Assembly (NCBI GenBank): GCA_947623455.1
Contig: OX392532.1
Coordinates: forward strand, 52,889,058-52,953,057
Direction of reading: 5' to 3'
Source: Mimachlamys varia
Taxonomy: Eukaryota; Mollusca; Bivalvia; Pectinida; Pectinidae
Length of the DNA: 64,000 nt
The notes beneath the pieces were generated by a model. The model saw nothing but the letters and a program-made list of their open reading frames with translations, did not search any database and was not told the DNA's origin. Both the position numbers and the translations under genes were made by a program. Below, one piece after another: positions 47,801 through 57,998 of this stretch (within the stretch, counting starts at the first letter, position 1; every line of letters starts with the position of its first letter).

Positions 47801-50800
47801 ATCTACGCTTTCACATATATCTTGCAATTGATTGCACGTGGAACATAGCTGGATATCCTTCAAAAGTGTCCAGAAGTAGTATCTTCTGTCTTCAACTTCT
47901 TTTATTTCTTGAACCTGGTCTTTTTCAATAACCTCAAGCCTTTTTCCCGTTTTTTTCTTTGGAAGTACCGGTATATCTTTGCTTTGTTCCTTTTTTTCTG
48001 TTTTTTTTCTTTGGAAGCCTATCCCTAGCCTCTTTCCTTTTTTTGTTTTTTCCTTTGGAAGCCTATCCCTAGCCTCTTTCCTTTTTTCTGTTTTTTTCTT
48101 TGGAAACCTATCCATAGCCTCTTTCCGTTTTTCTGTTTTTTCCTTTGGAAGCCTATCCCTACCCTCTTTCCTTTTTTCTGTTTTTTTTTCTTTGGAAACC
48201 TCTCCCTCTCCACCCAGTGATCAACATAATGGGAGTTTTTGCAATTGTCATAGTCCTCTTTCTTGCAGGATTCGCAGAAGCACGAAAGATTTCTTGTTAA
48301 AATAACTGACGGGATATCATCTTTTTTTTTACACTATGTATCTTCTGTGTACCCTGGATTGTTTTTGCTTCTGTTGTCTTGTTGTGGTTGATTTGAGATG
48401 GTTCAATAAGGACAAAATTTGTATAATTGTGCTGACATTGCTGTTTTTCCTTTGCACCATCTTTTCCTTCCTCTCTGTCATTTAAATAGTTGAAGGCTTC
48501 CACGGCATTGCTGATTGTAACTTTGTGCATCTTTACTGCTCTTGCCAAATTGTTCTTGACTACAGCAATAACTTGGTCACAGGGTCCTTTGCCATGTCTA
48601 CTACCAAAGTAGCATCTTTGTACCTCAGTGTCATGTGCAGTGCAGATATACTCAAATGGCATCTTGCTCTTGTATTGGGATGAACATCCGTCGGTGAACT
48701 CCACTATCTTTTTACAGGGAACTCCCTTCTTCTTCAAGTGCTCAATAACTTCTGCCTCAAACCTGGAAACAGCATGCGAGTCATGAGTTATATCATCAGA
48801 CAAGAACACAAGATCATCTTTCACGATTTCGTTGCACATATTCCGAGTACATTTGTAGTAGCACACGATAGGGTCGACGGTTATTTGGTGGTGGCTCCAA
48901 AAAAGAAACTGTGGCTCATCCTGATGCTCACAAATGTAGTTCCGTCCGAAGTCTAAGACTGCATCAACTGTGTCATCTGGGGAGTTAGCGGCAATCTGTT
49001 GAAACTGTTCATACTCCCAATGCGCAACAAAAAGATGCATGGAAAGAGATTCCAGTTCTTCACATAATTCATCCAGCAACATTGAAAATTTGCCTCTTCT
49101 TCTTATCACTCCCTTCTGCTTCTTTTCATTTTGAAGATTTCCCCAGACATTCCACTCAACAATCCTGTCTTTATCTTTCTGCACTGTTGAAAGGGTCTTC
49201 TCCTTAAACTTCATTATTCCACAACACTTGCAACGTCGTTCTATACATTCCCTCTTATGGTATTTCCCATCTTTCTGGCACATAGTATTGTTCACTATTT
49301 CATATTTTGTTGCACCTCCTGAACTTGTAACATTTTTAAGAGTTCTAAGTTTGAGTTCTACATTTAGGCAATATTCGCATAGACACTGGTTAAGTCTTTC
49401 ATTAGTGTGGACTTTGACATTTCTGGGTCGAAAACTTGCGAATTTGGAAAACCCTACTTTGGTTGATTTGTTTGGTTCTTGAAGTCCCTGTATGTTTCCT
49501 TCAGGGTTTTAGTCATGATGTGTCTGGGGTTTCCTTCTTTATCTACCTTATTTTCATGAGGCAATGGAGATGAAACCTCTGGGTGTAAGAAATAATTTTT
49601 CACTTCTGTAGTAGTTTCTATTGGAATAGCATCTTTGCGTTTTCTGTCATTTGTTTCATTTGACAAGTTTAGATCACAACATTTCACGAGATAAGACCAT
49701 CTAAGACCAAGCTGTTTGCCTATCCTCGATGCACTGGTCAACCTTGTTTTTAAACATGCCTTGACTAAATGCCTTCTTAGTTTTTTATCTCGTTTCTTGT
49801 TGCTTGTTTTCAATGTTTTGATAGTGTCCTTCATTCCAAGAAAACTTGCATTTATAGCTCTACTTTTCCTTGGAGAAATGACCCCTTCTTCTTTTAAGGC
49901 AACCTTTTTCATTGGTGTTGAGGATGAAATGATGTTTGCGAAGACTTTAGCCATTTTTGATGGGGATTTTGGGCAGGAATTCTTGAATCGCTGAGTAGCC
50001 TTTTTCTCAGCAATCTTGCTGGGAAAACTTTTCAAATCAGTCCTTTTTTTCTTCCTTTGAGGCTCTTCATCGTAATCCTCAACCGTTTTCCTTTTTTTGT
50101 CGTTTTCTTTTACCCTCCTCTTTTTTTGTGCTGATTGCCTTGCTCTTGATTCCCTTTTTTTCAGTTTCCAGTAATCTTTCATTTTTTCCTTTTCCTTTCT
50201 AGTTTTTGGTGTTCTGTTTTGTGATATCAACCCATTGGCTTTTTGTCTTTCTCTGTATAGTTTTGATCTCTGTCTGCTTTTCTCTCTCTCTTTCTCATTC
50301 TGTTCTTCGGTCTTGGGTTTGTTTCTGTTTAGTTTTTGTCTTTCCCGTTCTACTAACTGTCTTTGTTCATAGTCTGAAAAGAACAATAAAAATTGAAACA
50401 TAATTTATGTTATGATGTTTCTGTTCTGCAGTTTGAAGGAACATTATGATATTTATATTAAATACAAGTTAGAGACCTTTAAATATTCTTTCAGTATTTC
50501 ATGCTTAATATATATATCAGTATCCCCATGGGACCATGCCGATCAGGAAACAGAGCAGCAAACTGACAATTCAATTGATACATTAAAAATAAAATATCAG
50601 ATGAGATAAGCAGACCGAATCTAGATTATAACCTTGACGTCGAATGAAATCAGCAGCTAAGGTAGCTCTTAGTGATGGGAATTAGTGACACTTTCAGAAT
50701 CAATAATGGGTGGTTAGGTGCTGCAATGGATAGCGCACTTGCCTTTCACCAAGACAGCCAGGGTTTGATTCCCCGACCGGATGTGAAAAAGCATGGGTTT

Positions 50801-51121
50801 TCTCAGAGTACTCTGGTTGTCTCCCACAATAAGCCCCCTCACGGATTAACATCCGGGCCAACAAGACTGATTAACATCCAGGCCAACAAGAGTGATTAAT
50901 ATAAGTTCAGTTCTATAACTTGTTTCATAATTCTTGAAAAATAAATAAAGTTTATATTAAATCAATAATCAGAAAAAAAATGAGAACCATATGAATTTCT
51001 GAAACAGAAATCGCAACCTGGTTGTAGTTTCAGCCTTTCTCTGTATAGCCTTTGCTTCTCCGCATTAGTAATTTTTGTTTTTTCTTGTTTTTCTTTTCTC
51101 AGTCTGAGTCGCAAGAATGAC
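29680..51121 (-). CDS. Giant repeat-bearing multi-exon gene: DDE-like + OTU/vertnin-like domains, 14.5-kb repeat exon, conserved C-tail
   Basis: Seven minus-strand exons can be joined: 51121-51018, 50373-46963, 46548-46480, 45176-30644, 30454-30395, 30266-30203, 29868-29680. Every boundary is GT-AG and all phases agree, which is strong evidence for one gene; the first exon is probably missing. Order of parts: basic RERLKLQP/KxRR leader; a VGFSKFASFRPRNV segment; a domain with LDFGRNY, FTDGCSSQYKS and FGSRHGKGPCD that looks like a DDE transposase-type core; a Cys-rich turn; Lys-rich repeats; an OTU/vertnin-like region (VYGDGNCLPRTGSLLAYG ... PNHFVALFPVD); about 300 copies of a 16-aa Thr/Asp repeat; and a tail FVKYLKRDPKEDIYTWPL. 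The layout recalls transposon-derived proteins seen in invertebrates. As written, frameshifts in the 3.4-kb exon, one frameshift and three TAA codons in the repeat exon would prevent full-length translation. Function unknown. Confidence 0.65.
30203..30266 (-). CDS. Giant-repeat gene, penultimate exon
   Basis: 64 nt; acceptor atttttcag, donor gtaatg. Encodes LFEFVVVLLPVGKSQRPFVA, a hydrophobic strand-rich segment; resembles the start of the C-terminal domain found at the end of similar invertebrate proteins. Confidence 0.65.
30395..30454 (-). CDS. Giant-repeat gene, exon after the array
   Basis: 60 nt; acceptor cttttccag, donor gtaaat. Encodes NDKTGQFEADADNDHVPEY with split codons at both ends. 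Confidence 0.65.
30644..45176 (-). CDS. Giant-repeat gene, 14.5-kb repeat exon
   Basis: 14,533 nt. It opens after ttgtttcag with unique sequence SLFDTGLLDDVKDPQDAVDT, degenerates into short units (DMTGLYEDATGPHEDTTGL), and then is all 48-bp repeats DEDTTGLTKDTTGLHV. These are mosaics of a 9-aa module (DEDTTGLHV) and a 7-aa module (TKDTTGL). The exon ends HTRDYIK plus AG before donor gtatat, and the split codon AG|C joins to the next exon. All units from 44466 down to 30644 share one frame, interrupted by TAA at 43621, 41902 and 33076. A single -1 shift at about 44463 separates them from the first 750 nt. Composition is Thr, Asp, Gly and Leu with almost no Cys or Trp, so an acidic, extended repeat chain would be expected if translated. 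Confidence 0.65.
30669..45080. repeat. 48-bp tandem array, about 14.4 kb, with higher-order structure
   Basis: The basic plus-strand unit is gtgtcctcatcaacatgtag plus acctgtagtgtccttagtta plus gacctgta-type joints: 27-bp and 21-bp modules, summing to 48. Higher-order duplications: a 2,838-bp block (about 36.48-39.04 kb repeated at 39.32-41.88 kb) and, inside it, an 816-bp (17 x 48) duplication marked by 'caacatgaagacctgtgg' at about 37768, 38584, 40606 and 41422. All block lengths are multiples of three. Confidence 0.95.
45402..46456. mobile_element. TIR element in the intron before the repeat exon
   Basis: The left end aaggacgctcgaccct (45402-45417) and the reverse complement of 46441-46456 (aaggaggctcgaccct) match at 15 of 16 bases, giving a 1,055-bp element. 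Inside, the plus-strand frame 45597-45788 (63 aa) is Asp/Ser-rich (DSDTWSDTDSDSNS). No transposase motif was recognised. Target duplication unclear. Confidence 0.65.
46480..46548 (-). CDS. Giant-repeat gene, 69-nt exon
   Basis: Exactly 23 codons, phase 0 on both sides; acceptor aattttccag, donor gtaagt. Encodes VVEDFHPEIEGSFHS and ISSLSFDA. Found from splice sites only. Confidence 0.65.
46963..50373 (-). CDS. Giant-repeat gene, main domain exon (DDE-like, Cys cluster, OTU/vertnin-like)
   Basis: 3,411 nt; acceptor cttttcag, donor gtgagt. It must be read through several frame changes: near 49474-49484 (one base missing in the ttggttcttgaag stretch), in the T9 run at 48322-48330, within the T-rich repeats at 47990-48215, and in the T5 run at 47044-47048. 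Across these points the protein motifs continue sensibly (VGFSKF, then NNTMCQ; then LSCFCESCKKEDYDNC; then RRYYFWTLLKDIQLC; then PNHFVALFPVD). Candidate catalytic residues are the first Asp of LDFGRNY, Asp of FTDGCSS and Asp of GKGPCD (DDE-like), and Asp/Cys of GDGNC with His of NHFV (OTU-like). Most breaks fall in A/T homopolymers, so assembly error and decay are both possible. Confidence 0.7.
47024..48115 (-). CDS. OTU/vertnin-like domain piece
   Basis: 363 codons inside the 3.4-kb exon. The core motif YGDGNCLPRTGSLLAYG carries the Asp and Cys expected of an OTU-type cysteine protease fold, and the surrounding layout (LDNRSLS, GIWQIHVLASLLGCCVQSI, RRHLHRKIYP) is that of vertnin-like proteins. 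The closing His motif PNHFVALFPVD lies just past a one-base shift in the A5 run near 47046. A 66-bp tandem repeat sits between the core and that His. Confidence 0.65.
   Translation of the reverse strand: MDRFPKKKTEKRKEARDRLPKEKTKKGKRLGIGFQRKKTEKKEQSKDIPVLPKKKTGKRLEVIEKDQVQEIKEVEDRRYYFWTLLKDIQLCSTCNQLQDICESVDHFLQQFYPICYKPSSILTLKKEVDQMTLDLMPDDIQDYGSAVFPTKVYGDGNCLPRTGSLLAYGTEDFFEEVRARIIVELVNHADEYLDNRSLSIGTESLDRKEPLPVTYAQYLDFYLPGTRITDKNLRLIYEQEVMSIRRNGTCMGIWQIHVLASLLGCCVQSICPKYGGFNTRRHLHRKIYPLGKCELPGNNLPPMVMWTNLQGKSIPEPPGNNLPSMVMWTNLQGKSIPEPPGNNLPPMVMWTNLQGKSRTTVAS
47040..47240. repeat. 66-bp (22-aa) coding tandem repeat in the OTU-like domain
   Basis: Three copies; aaccattg starts at 47072, 47138 and 47204. 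On the minus strand the unit reads NNLPPMVMWTNLQGKSIPEP. The period is divisible by three, so copy number does not change the frame. Confidence 0.85.
47990..48215. repeat. ~50-bp Lys-rich coding tandem repeat
   Basis: About four copies of ctttccttttttctgttttt / tctttggaagcctatcccta. T-run length varies from copy to copy, so the minus-strand product switches between FQRKKQKKGKR and RLPKEKTEKRKEA frames. Confidence 0.75.
48297..49295 (-). CDS. Longest unbroken piece of the DDE-like domain
   Basis: 332 codons inside the 3.4-kb exon. Cys-rich start (RRCKCCG), then LDFGRNYICEHQDEPQ, FLSDDITHDSHAV, FTDGCSSQYKSKMPFEY and YFGSRHGKGPCDQVIAVVK. The spaced acidic residues and the GSRHGKGPCD box resemble RNase-H-fold transposase cores in uncharacterised invertebrate proteins. 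That assignment is from pattern memory, not a search. Confidence 0.6.
   Translation of the reverse strand: MNNTMCQKDGKYHKRECIERRCKCCGIMKFKEKTLSTVQKDKDRIVEWNVWGNLQNEKKQKGVIRRRGKFSMLLDELCEELESLSMHLFVAHWEYEQFQQIAANSPDDTVDAVLDFGRNYICEHQDEPQFLFWSHHQITVDPIVCYYKCTRNMCNEIVKDDLVFLSDDITHDSHAVSRFEAEVIEHLKKKGVPCKKIVEFTDGCSSQYKSKMPFEYICTAHDTEVQRCYFGSRHGKGPCDQVIAVVKNNLARAVKMHKVTISNAVEAFNYLNDREEGKDGAKEKQQCQHNYTNFVLIEPSQINHNKTTEAKTIQGTQKIHSVKKKMISRQLF
50707..50960 (+). mobile_element. tRNA-derived SINE, near full length
   Basis: The tRNA-like head (gcaatggatagcgcacttgc, gggtttgattcc) matches the SINE at 27144. The body includes tctcccacaataagcccc and a duplicated gattaacatcc-ggccaacaag motif; it ends in aataaataaagttta. 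It sits in the intron between 51018 and 50373, opposite in strand to the gene. Confidence 0.85.
51018..51121 (-). CDS. Giant-repeat gene, 5'-most exon found
   Basis: 104 nt; acceptor ttattgcag, donor gttgcg. Encodes a basic helix with ITNAEKQRLYRERLKLQP, a leader common in this kind of protein. The frame is also open upstream to Met at 51225, so an unspliced start there is possible. Confidence 0.55.
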
Positions 51122-51229
51122 CTGCAATAAAATAAAGTAAATAAGTTGTAGAACAAACATGCACATAAGCTGTTAATCAGAATTTTTGTTTCTTTATCCT
51201 TGTCAACTGTAACATGTAGTACCATGTGT

Positions 51230-52120
51230 TTTTGTTAACAAAAAAAATATGTTAATTAAGTCTTCAAAACTTGTATTGACTTCACCATATTAAAATTGAA
51301 TATTTTCGATATTAACTTAAATTTGAAACATATAAACTTGAATTTAATGTAAATATTAACTTTTGTTAATAACAGTAACGGAGCATCCTGTTGACATGTC
51401 AATTACCATTTGTACATATATCCATTAACAATTTTTATGATATTTTTATGACAGTTTCAGGCAAAACCAAAACCAAAAATAGTACTTTTATTTTTAAAAA
51501 ACAGCTATGTCATTCAAAATATAGCACAGCAAACATTGGGATTATATTGACTTTTTTGAAAGATCACATCAAATTAATCATAAGATAAAGAGACATATAC
51601 ACTAAGCTTTAATATTTATATATTTTCTGCAGATAAAGAAGTTTTTTTGTAAATATCTTGCTATTGTAATTTGTAAATGAATTTACATGTATGGTTTAAA
51701 AATGTTTGATTTTGACAAGGCAAAAAAATCACATACGTTATGTCGAACTATTCCATTATATCATATGAAATGATATCTTAAATATCATTCTCTACAAAGA
51801 ATTGCTCAAAATTGTCAGCATTATTTAAATATTAAAATTTTTCAATAAAACAATGCAGCCAGAGAAAAACTTATAACAGATACAGTCATATATCCCAAAC
51901 GGCTGTGATGCTTGACTGTCAATATCACACCTGTTGCATTTTATTTCCTTCCATTCAAATATAGAAGTGTAGCAAGATGTTAAGTAGTAGCTACTTAAAT
52001 GAGCTGAAACTAAGTATGCTATATCTTCCAAATACATTTGATAGATAATCAATAAAAAATATCATATTTTCAAATTATTTTGAAAAATATCAGCCTTTCA
52101 AAATTCATAGTCAAATACTA
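51230..52120. other. AT-rich intergenic, no gene seen
   Basis: Probable upstream region of the giant-repeat gene. The missing first exon may be here, but no start or promoter could be picked. Confidence 0.45.
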
Positions 52121-52124
52121 CGCC

Positions 52125-52243
52125 CGGTAGCGTGGAACGTGTCATATGGAGCCGTGGCCCATTACAGAATGTAATGGAGGCTCATTTCACACATATACAT
52201 TTATTATTTACTGACAGAAACTCAAGCAACTGTGGTGAGACAG
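52125..52243 (+). repeat. Repeat X, copy 2, abutting a LINE fragment
   Basis: gtagcgtggaacgtgtcata ... tactgacagaaactcaagca, actgtgg, as at 28680-28765 but with about 35 extra bases in the middle. Confidence 0.65.
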
Positions 52244-52440
52244 TCCCAGACAATGTCGCCGTATTCTAATATGGGACGAATGAGTGTGAAATACAAAGTT
52301 TGGAGACTAAGACGATCTAACAAAAAAATTAATTTCCGCATAATATTTATTTTGGGCGAGATCTTTGTCAATAAAATGTCATTCCAACACCCGTTACTAG
52401 AGAGAAATACACCTGGTAAAAGGTTAAATCTAGACTAAGA
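52240..52440 (-). pseudogene. LINE reverse-transcriptase thumb fragment
   Basis: The minus strand reads PGVFLSSNGCWNDILLTKIS, PKINIMRKLIFLLDRLSLQT and LYFTLIRPILEYGDIVWD, the LINE segment that normally lies just N-terminal to the piece at 28211-28717. It stops exactly where repeat X begins. Confidence 0.75.
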
Positions 52441-52917
52441 AGGTTTTCGATATAGCGATTCTTGTTAAGTCAAATTCAAAAAATTACTACAATGTACTTA
52501 TCATCTTTAAATTTTGTATTCAATAAACTCTTAAAGTCATGGGTCTAATATAGCTGCAAAAACTACATACAAAACGTGCGCTGCATTACACTATATGATA
52601 ATGACCAGCAAAAATGAAATTCATAAAAGCTAGTATGAAGCAATGGTTCTCGATACGTAGTATGTGGTTTCATTATGGCGTCATCGATCAAGCTTGTTCA
52701 ATGAGAGTCTTGACGCGCTCCTTCGAATGACATGGATATTGCCCTTGCGTCAAACGCTCAAATGAGTAATTATTATCATTGGCGCCAATTTATTCAAGCT
52801 GGGCTGTTCCGCCAATATCATTTAAATGACGACACATATACAACCGCAGTTAATAAAATAATAATTGGAGAAGATATTAACGAAGTTAAGCAATGGTTCT
52901 ATAGTAAAAATGTAATT
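52441..52917. other. Intergenic, no supported gene
   Basis: The 63-codon plus-strand frame 52732-52923 (YYHWRQFIQAGLFRQYHLND) has no recognised family and no coding context. It is left unannotated as a gene. Confidence 0.4.
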
Positions 52918-53035
52918 TTTTAAAACTTTCATAGTGCTATTAAAGGTCAGCGGTTACATCCAAATTTAGCATGAAGCCGGGCTTCATTCAATATGGATGT
53001 AACGGCTGACCTTTCATAGCACTTTGAAAGTTTAA
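52918..53035. repeat. Near-perfect ~118-bp hairpin element
   Basis: The left arm (aaaactttcatagtgctatt, aaaggtcagcggttacatcc) and right arm (ggatgtaacggctgaccttt, catagcactttgaaagttt) pair over about 42 bp, and the loop itself contains atgaagcc-gggcttcat. Directly followed by the satellite. Confidence 0.85.
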
Positions 53036-53050
53036 AATGACTTTCAATCC

Positions 53051-56000
53051 TTATATAAAGGCGTACTTACATATGTATTACAATATTATGATATAAAGGC
53101 GTACTTACATGTATTACAATATTATGATATAACGGCTTACTTACATGTGTATTACAATATTATGATATAGGCGTACTTACATGTTTAGTACAATATTATG
53201 ATATAAATGCGTACTTACATGTGTATTACAATATTATGATATAAAGGCTTACTTACATGTGTATTACAATATTATCATATAAAGGCGTACTTACATGTGT
53301 ATTACAATATTATCATATAAAGGCGTACTTACATGTGTATTACAATATTATCATATAAAGGCGTACTTACATGTGTATTACAATATTATCATATAAAGGC
53401 GTACTTACATGTGTATTACAATATTATGATATAAAGGCTTACTTACATGTGTATTACAATATTATCATATAAAGGCGTACTTACATGTGTATTACAATAT
53501 TATCATATAAAGGCGTACTTACATGTGTATTACAATATTATCATATAAAGGCGTACTTACATGTGTATTACAATATTATCATATATAGGCGTACTTACAT
53601 GTTTAGTACAATATTATGATATAAATGCGTACTTACATGTGTATTACAATATTATGATATAAAGGCTTACTTACATGTGTATTACAATATTATCATATAA
53701 AGGCGTACTTACATGTGTATTACAATATTATGATATAAAGGCGTACTTACATTTGTATTACAATATTATGATATAAAGGCGTACTTACATTTGTATTACA
53801 ATATTATGATATAAAGGCTTACTTACATTTGTATTACAATATTATGATATAGGCGTACTTACATATGTATTACAATATTATGATATAAAGGCGTACTAAC
53901 ATGTGTATTACAATATTATGATATAAAGGCGTACTTACATTTGTATTACAATATTATGATATAAAGGCGTACTTACATTTGTATTACAATATTATGATAT
54001 AAAGGCGTACTTACATTTGTATTACAATATTATGATATAAAGGCTTACTTACATGTGTATTACAATATTATGATATAAAGGCTTACTTACATGTGTATTA
54101 CAATATTATGATATAGGCTTACTTACATGTGTATTACAATATTATGATATAGGCGTACTTACATTTGTATTACAATATTATGATATAAAGGCTTACTTAC
54201 ATGTTTAGTACAATATTATGATATAAAGGCGTACTTACATGTGTATTACAATATTATGATATAGGCGTACTTACATGTGTATTACAATATTATGATATAG
54301 GCGTACTTACATGTGTATTACAATATTATGATATAGGCGTACTTACATGTGTATTACAATATTATGATATAAAGGCGTACTTACATGTGTATTACAATAT
54401 TATGATATAAAGGCTTACTTACATGTTTAGTACAATATTATGATATAAAGGCGTACTTACATGTGTATTACAATATTATGATATAAAGGCGTACTTACAT
54501 GTGTATTACAATATTATGATATAAAGGCGTACTTACATGTGTATTACAATATTATGATATAAAGGCTTACTTACATGTTTAGTACAATATTATGATATAA
54601 AGGCGTACTTACATGTGTATTACAATATTATGATATAAAGGCGTACTTACATGTGTATTACAATATTATGATATAAAGGCGTACTTACATGTGTATTACA
54701 ATATTATGATATAAAGGCTTACTTACATGTTTAGTACAATATTATGATATAAAGGCGTACTTACATGTGTATTACAATATTATGATATAGGCGTACTTAC
54801 ATATGTATTACAATATTATGATATAAAGGCGTACTTACATGTGTATTACAATATTATGATATAGGCGTACTTACATGTGTATTACAATATTATGATATAA
54901 AGGCGTACTTACATGTGTATTACAATATTATGATATAAAGGCGTACTTACATATGTATTACAATATTATGATATAAAGGCGTACTTACATGTGTATTACA
55001 ATATTATGATATAAAGGCGTACTTACATGTGTATTACAATATTATGATATAAAGGCTTACTTACATGTGTATTACAATATTATGATATAAAGGCTTACTT
55101 ACATGTTTAGTAGAATATTATGATATAGGCGTACTTACATGTGTATTACAATATTATGATATAAAGGGGTACTTACATGTGTATTACAATATTATGATAT
55201 AGGCGTACTTACATGTGTATTACAATATTATGATATAAAGGCGTACTTACATGTGTATTACAATATTATGATATAGGCGTACTTACATGTGTATTACAAT
55301 ATTATGATATAAAGGCGTACTTACATGTGTATTACAATATTATGATATAGGCGTACTTACATGTGTATTACAATATTATGATATAAAGGCGTACTTACAT
55401 ATGTATTACAATATTATGATATAAAGGCGTACTTACATATGTATTACAATATTATGATATAAAGGCTTACTTACATGTGTATTACAATATTATGATATAA
55501 AGGCGTACTTACATGTGTATTACAATATTATGATATAAAGGCGTACTTACATGTGTATTACAATATTATGATATAGGCGTACTTACATGTGTATTACAAT
55601 ATTATGATATAAAGGCGTACTTACATATGTATTACAATATTATGATATAAAGGCGTACTTACATGTTTAGTACAATATTATGATATAGGCGTACTTACAT
55701 GTGTATTACAATATTATGATATAAAGGCGTACTTACATGTTTAGTACAATATTATGATATAGGCGTACTTACATGTGTATTACAATATTATGATATAGGC
55801 GTACTTACATGTGTATTACAATATTATGATATAGGCGTACTTACATGTGTATTACAATATTATGATGTTAAGGCGTATAGTATTACAATATAATGATATA
55901 AAGGCGTACTTACATTTGTATTACAATATTATGATATAAAGGCTTACTTACATTTGTATTACAATATTATGATATAAAGGCTTACTTACATGTGTATTAC

Positions 56001-57236
56001 AATATTATGATATAGGCTTACTTACATGTGTATTACAATATTATGATATAGGCGTACTTACATTTGTATTACAATATTATGATATAAAGGCTTACTTACA
56101 TGTTTAGTACAATATTATGATATAAAGGCGTACCTACATGTGTATTACAATATTATGATATAGGCGTACTTACATGTGTATTACAATATTATGATATAAA
56201 GGCGTACTTACATGTGTATTACAATATTATGATATAAAGGCTTACTTACATGTTTAGTACAATATTATGATATAAAGGCGTACTTACATGTGTATTACAA
56301 TATTATGATATAAAGGCGTACTTACATGTGTATTACAATATTATGATATAAAGGCGTACTTACATGTGTATTACAATATTATGATATAAAGGCTTACTTA
56401 CATGTTTAGTACAATATTATGATATAAAGGCGTACTTACATGTGTATTACAATATTATGATATAAAGGCGTACTTACATGTGTATTACAATATTATGATA
56501 TAAAGGCGTACTTACATGTGTATTACAATATTATGATATAAAGGCTTACTTACATGTTTAGTACAATATTATGATATAAAGGCGTACTTACATGTGTATT
56601 ACAATATTATGATATAAAGGCGTACTTACATGTGTATTACAATATTATGATATAGGCGTACTTACATGTGTATTACAATATTATGATATAAAGGCGTACT
56701 TACATGTGTATTACAATATTATGATATAAAGGCTTACTTACATGTTTAGTACAATATTATGATATAAAGGCGTACTTACATGTGTATTACAATATTATGA
56801 TATAAAGGCGTACTTACATGTGTATTACAATATTATGATATAAAGGCGTACTTACATGTGTATTACAATATTATGATATAAAGGCTTATTTACATGTTTA
56901 GTACAATATTATGATATAAAGGCGTACTTACATGTGTATTACAATATTATGATATAAAGGCGTACTTACATGTGTATTACAATATTATGATATAAAGGCT
57001 TACTTACATGTTTAGTACAATATTATGATATAAAGGCGTACTTACATGTGTATTACAATATTATGATATAAAGGCGTACTTACATGTGTATTACAATATT
57101 ATGATATAAAGGCGTACTTACATGTGTATTACAATATTATGATATAAAGGCGTACTTACATGTGTATTACAATATTATGATATAAAGGCGTACTTACATG
57201 TGTATTACAATATTATGATATAAAGGCGTACTTACA
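53051..57236. repeat. 4.2-kb AT-rich satellite, ~38-bp unit (about 112 copies)
   Basis: Unit aaaggcgtacttacatgtgt + attacaatattatgatat (38 bp), with 36-bp variants lacking 'aa' before ggcg, a 'tttagta' variant for 'gtgtatta', and 'gctta' for 'gcgta'. Variants recur in ordered groups of about four units (one tttagta, then three or four gtgtatta), so there is higher-order structure. Confidence 0.95.
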
Positions 57237-57998
57237 ATGTATAACAATCCTGGCAGTGACTGACGCCATACAATTTTGAGAGAAAAAATGTATGTGTTCC
57301 TCCATCAGTGCAGGGACACATACATTTTACGTGCGTTACAATAGTAATTAATGTATGCATAACATGTATGCATATATTACTATAACATGTATGGGGGTAA
57401 CGATAAAAAAACACACACGATGAACAACGTTTAAATATCGACCCCACCCCCTCCCCCTCCCATACATTACTGATGTAACGTGTCCCAACTGTGAAATATA
57501 TTATCTGAGTCTGATTCATTGCCAGTTTACTCGTGTGGTATTTTCACTATAAACATTTTGTGATATATTCTTTACATTGGTCCCCCCCCCCAATATTCCG
57601 TTTTTTCAGTGTCAATCTATTGATATGTACAGCAAATTAATTAAGAATTTTGAATTGCAACTGTCTGTTGACTTAATTAATATATAGTTTTACCTGAATG
57701 AACAATAATTGATAAATTAATGAATTTATCTCTAATTGCTTCAGATATAAAAACAAAAATGTTTTTTTTTTTTCATTTGGAGTTCTTCAACATCTTCTTC
57801 AAATCCGAAGAAAAAAATCAGAGAGTGTTTAATTAAAAACAACGGCAGCCTCTATTTAATCTTCTGCACATATTGTTGTAGAAGGACATATATATATAGA
57901 TCTAAAGCTAGTACACTGTTGATATTGATCATGACAACTTCTTCAACGGTTTGGTGAGAGTTACCTCCCTTCGCATAACTCTTTACATCAAAACGAAA
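57237..57998. other. MED15 upstream region
   Basis: Contains a duplicated catgtatgcata motif near 57360-57395, C-rich runs (57430-57460, 57582-57591) and a T11 run. The sequence just before the ATG (catcaaaacgaaa) is the likely MED15 5' UTR. No core promoter was assigned. Confidence 0.5.

Noticed and set aside
52732..52923. 63-aa frame (YYHWRQFIQAGLFRQYHLND)
   Set aside because: No family, no context, ends at the hairpin element; could be chance or a transposon scrap.
53051..57236. CRISPR-like array
   Set aside because: The units are contiguous copies with no unique spacers, in an animal genome. It is a satellite.
57232..57519. 95-codon minus-strand frame upstream of MED15
   Set aside because: Overlaps the satellite edge and low-complexity C-runs; no family signature.
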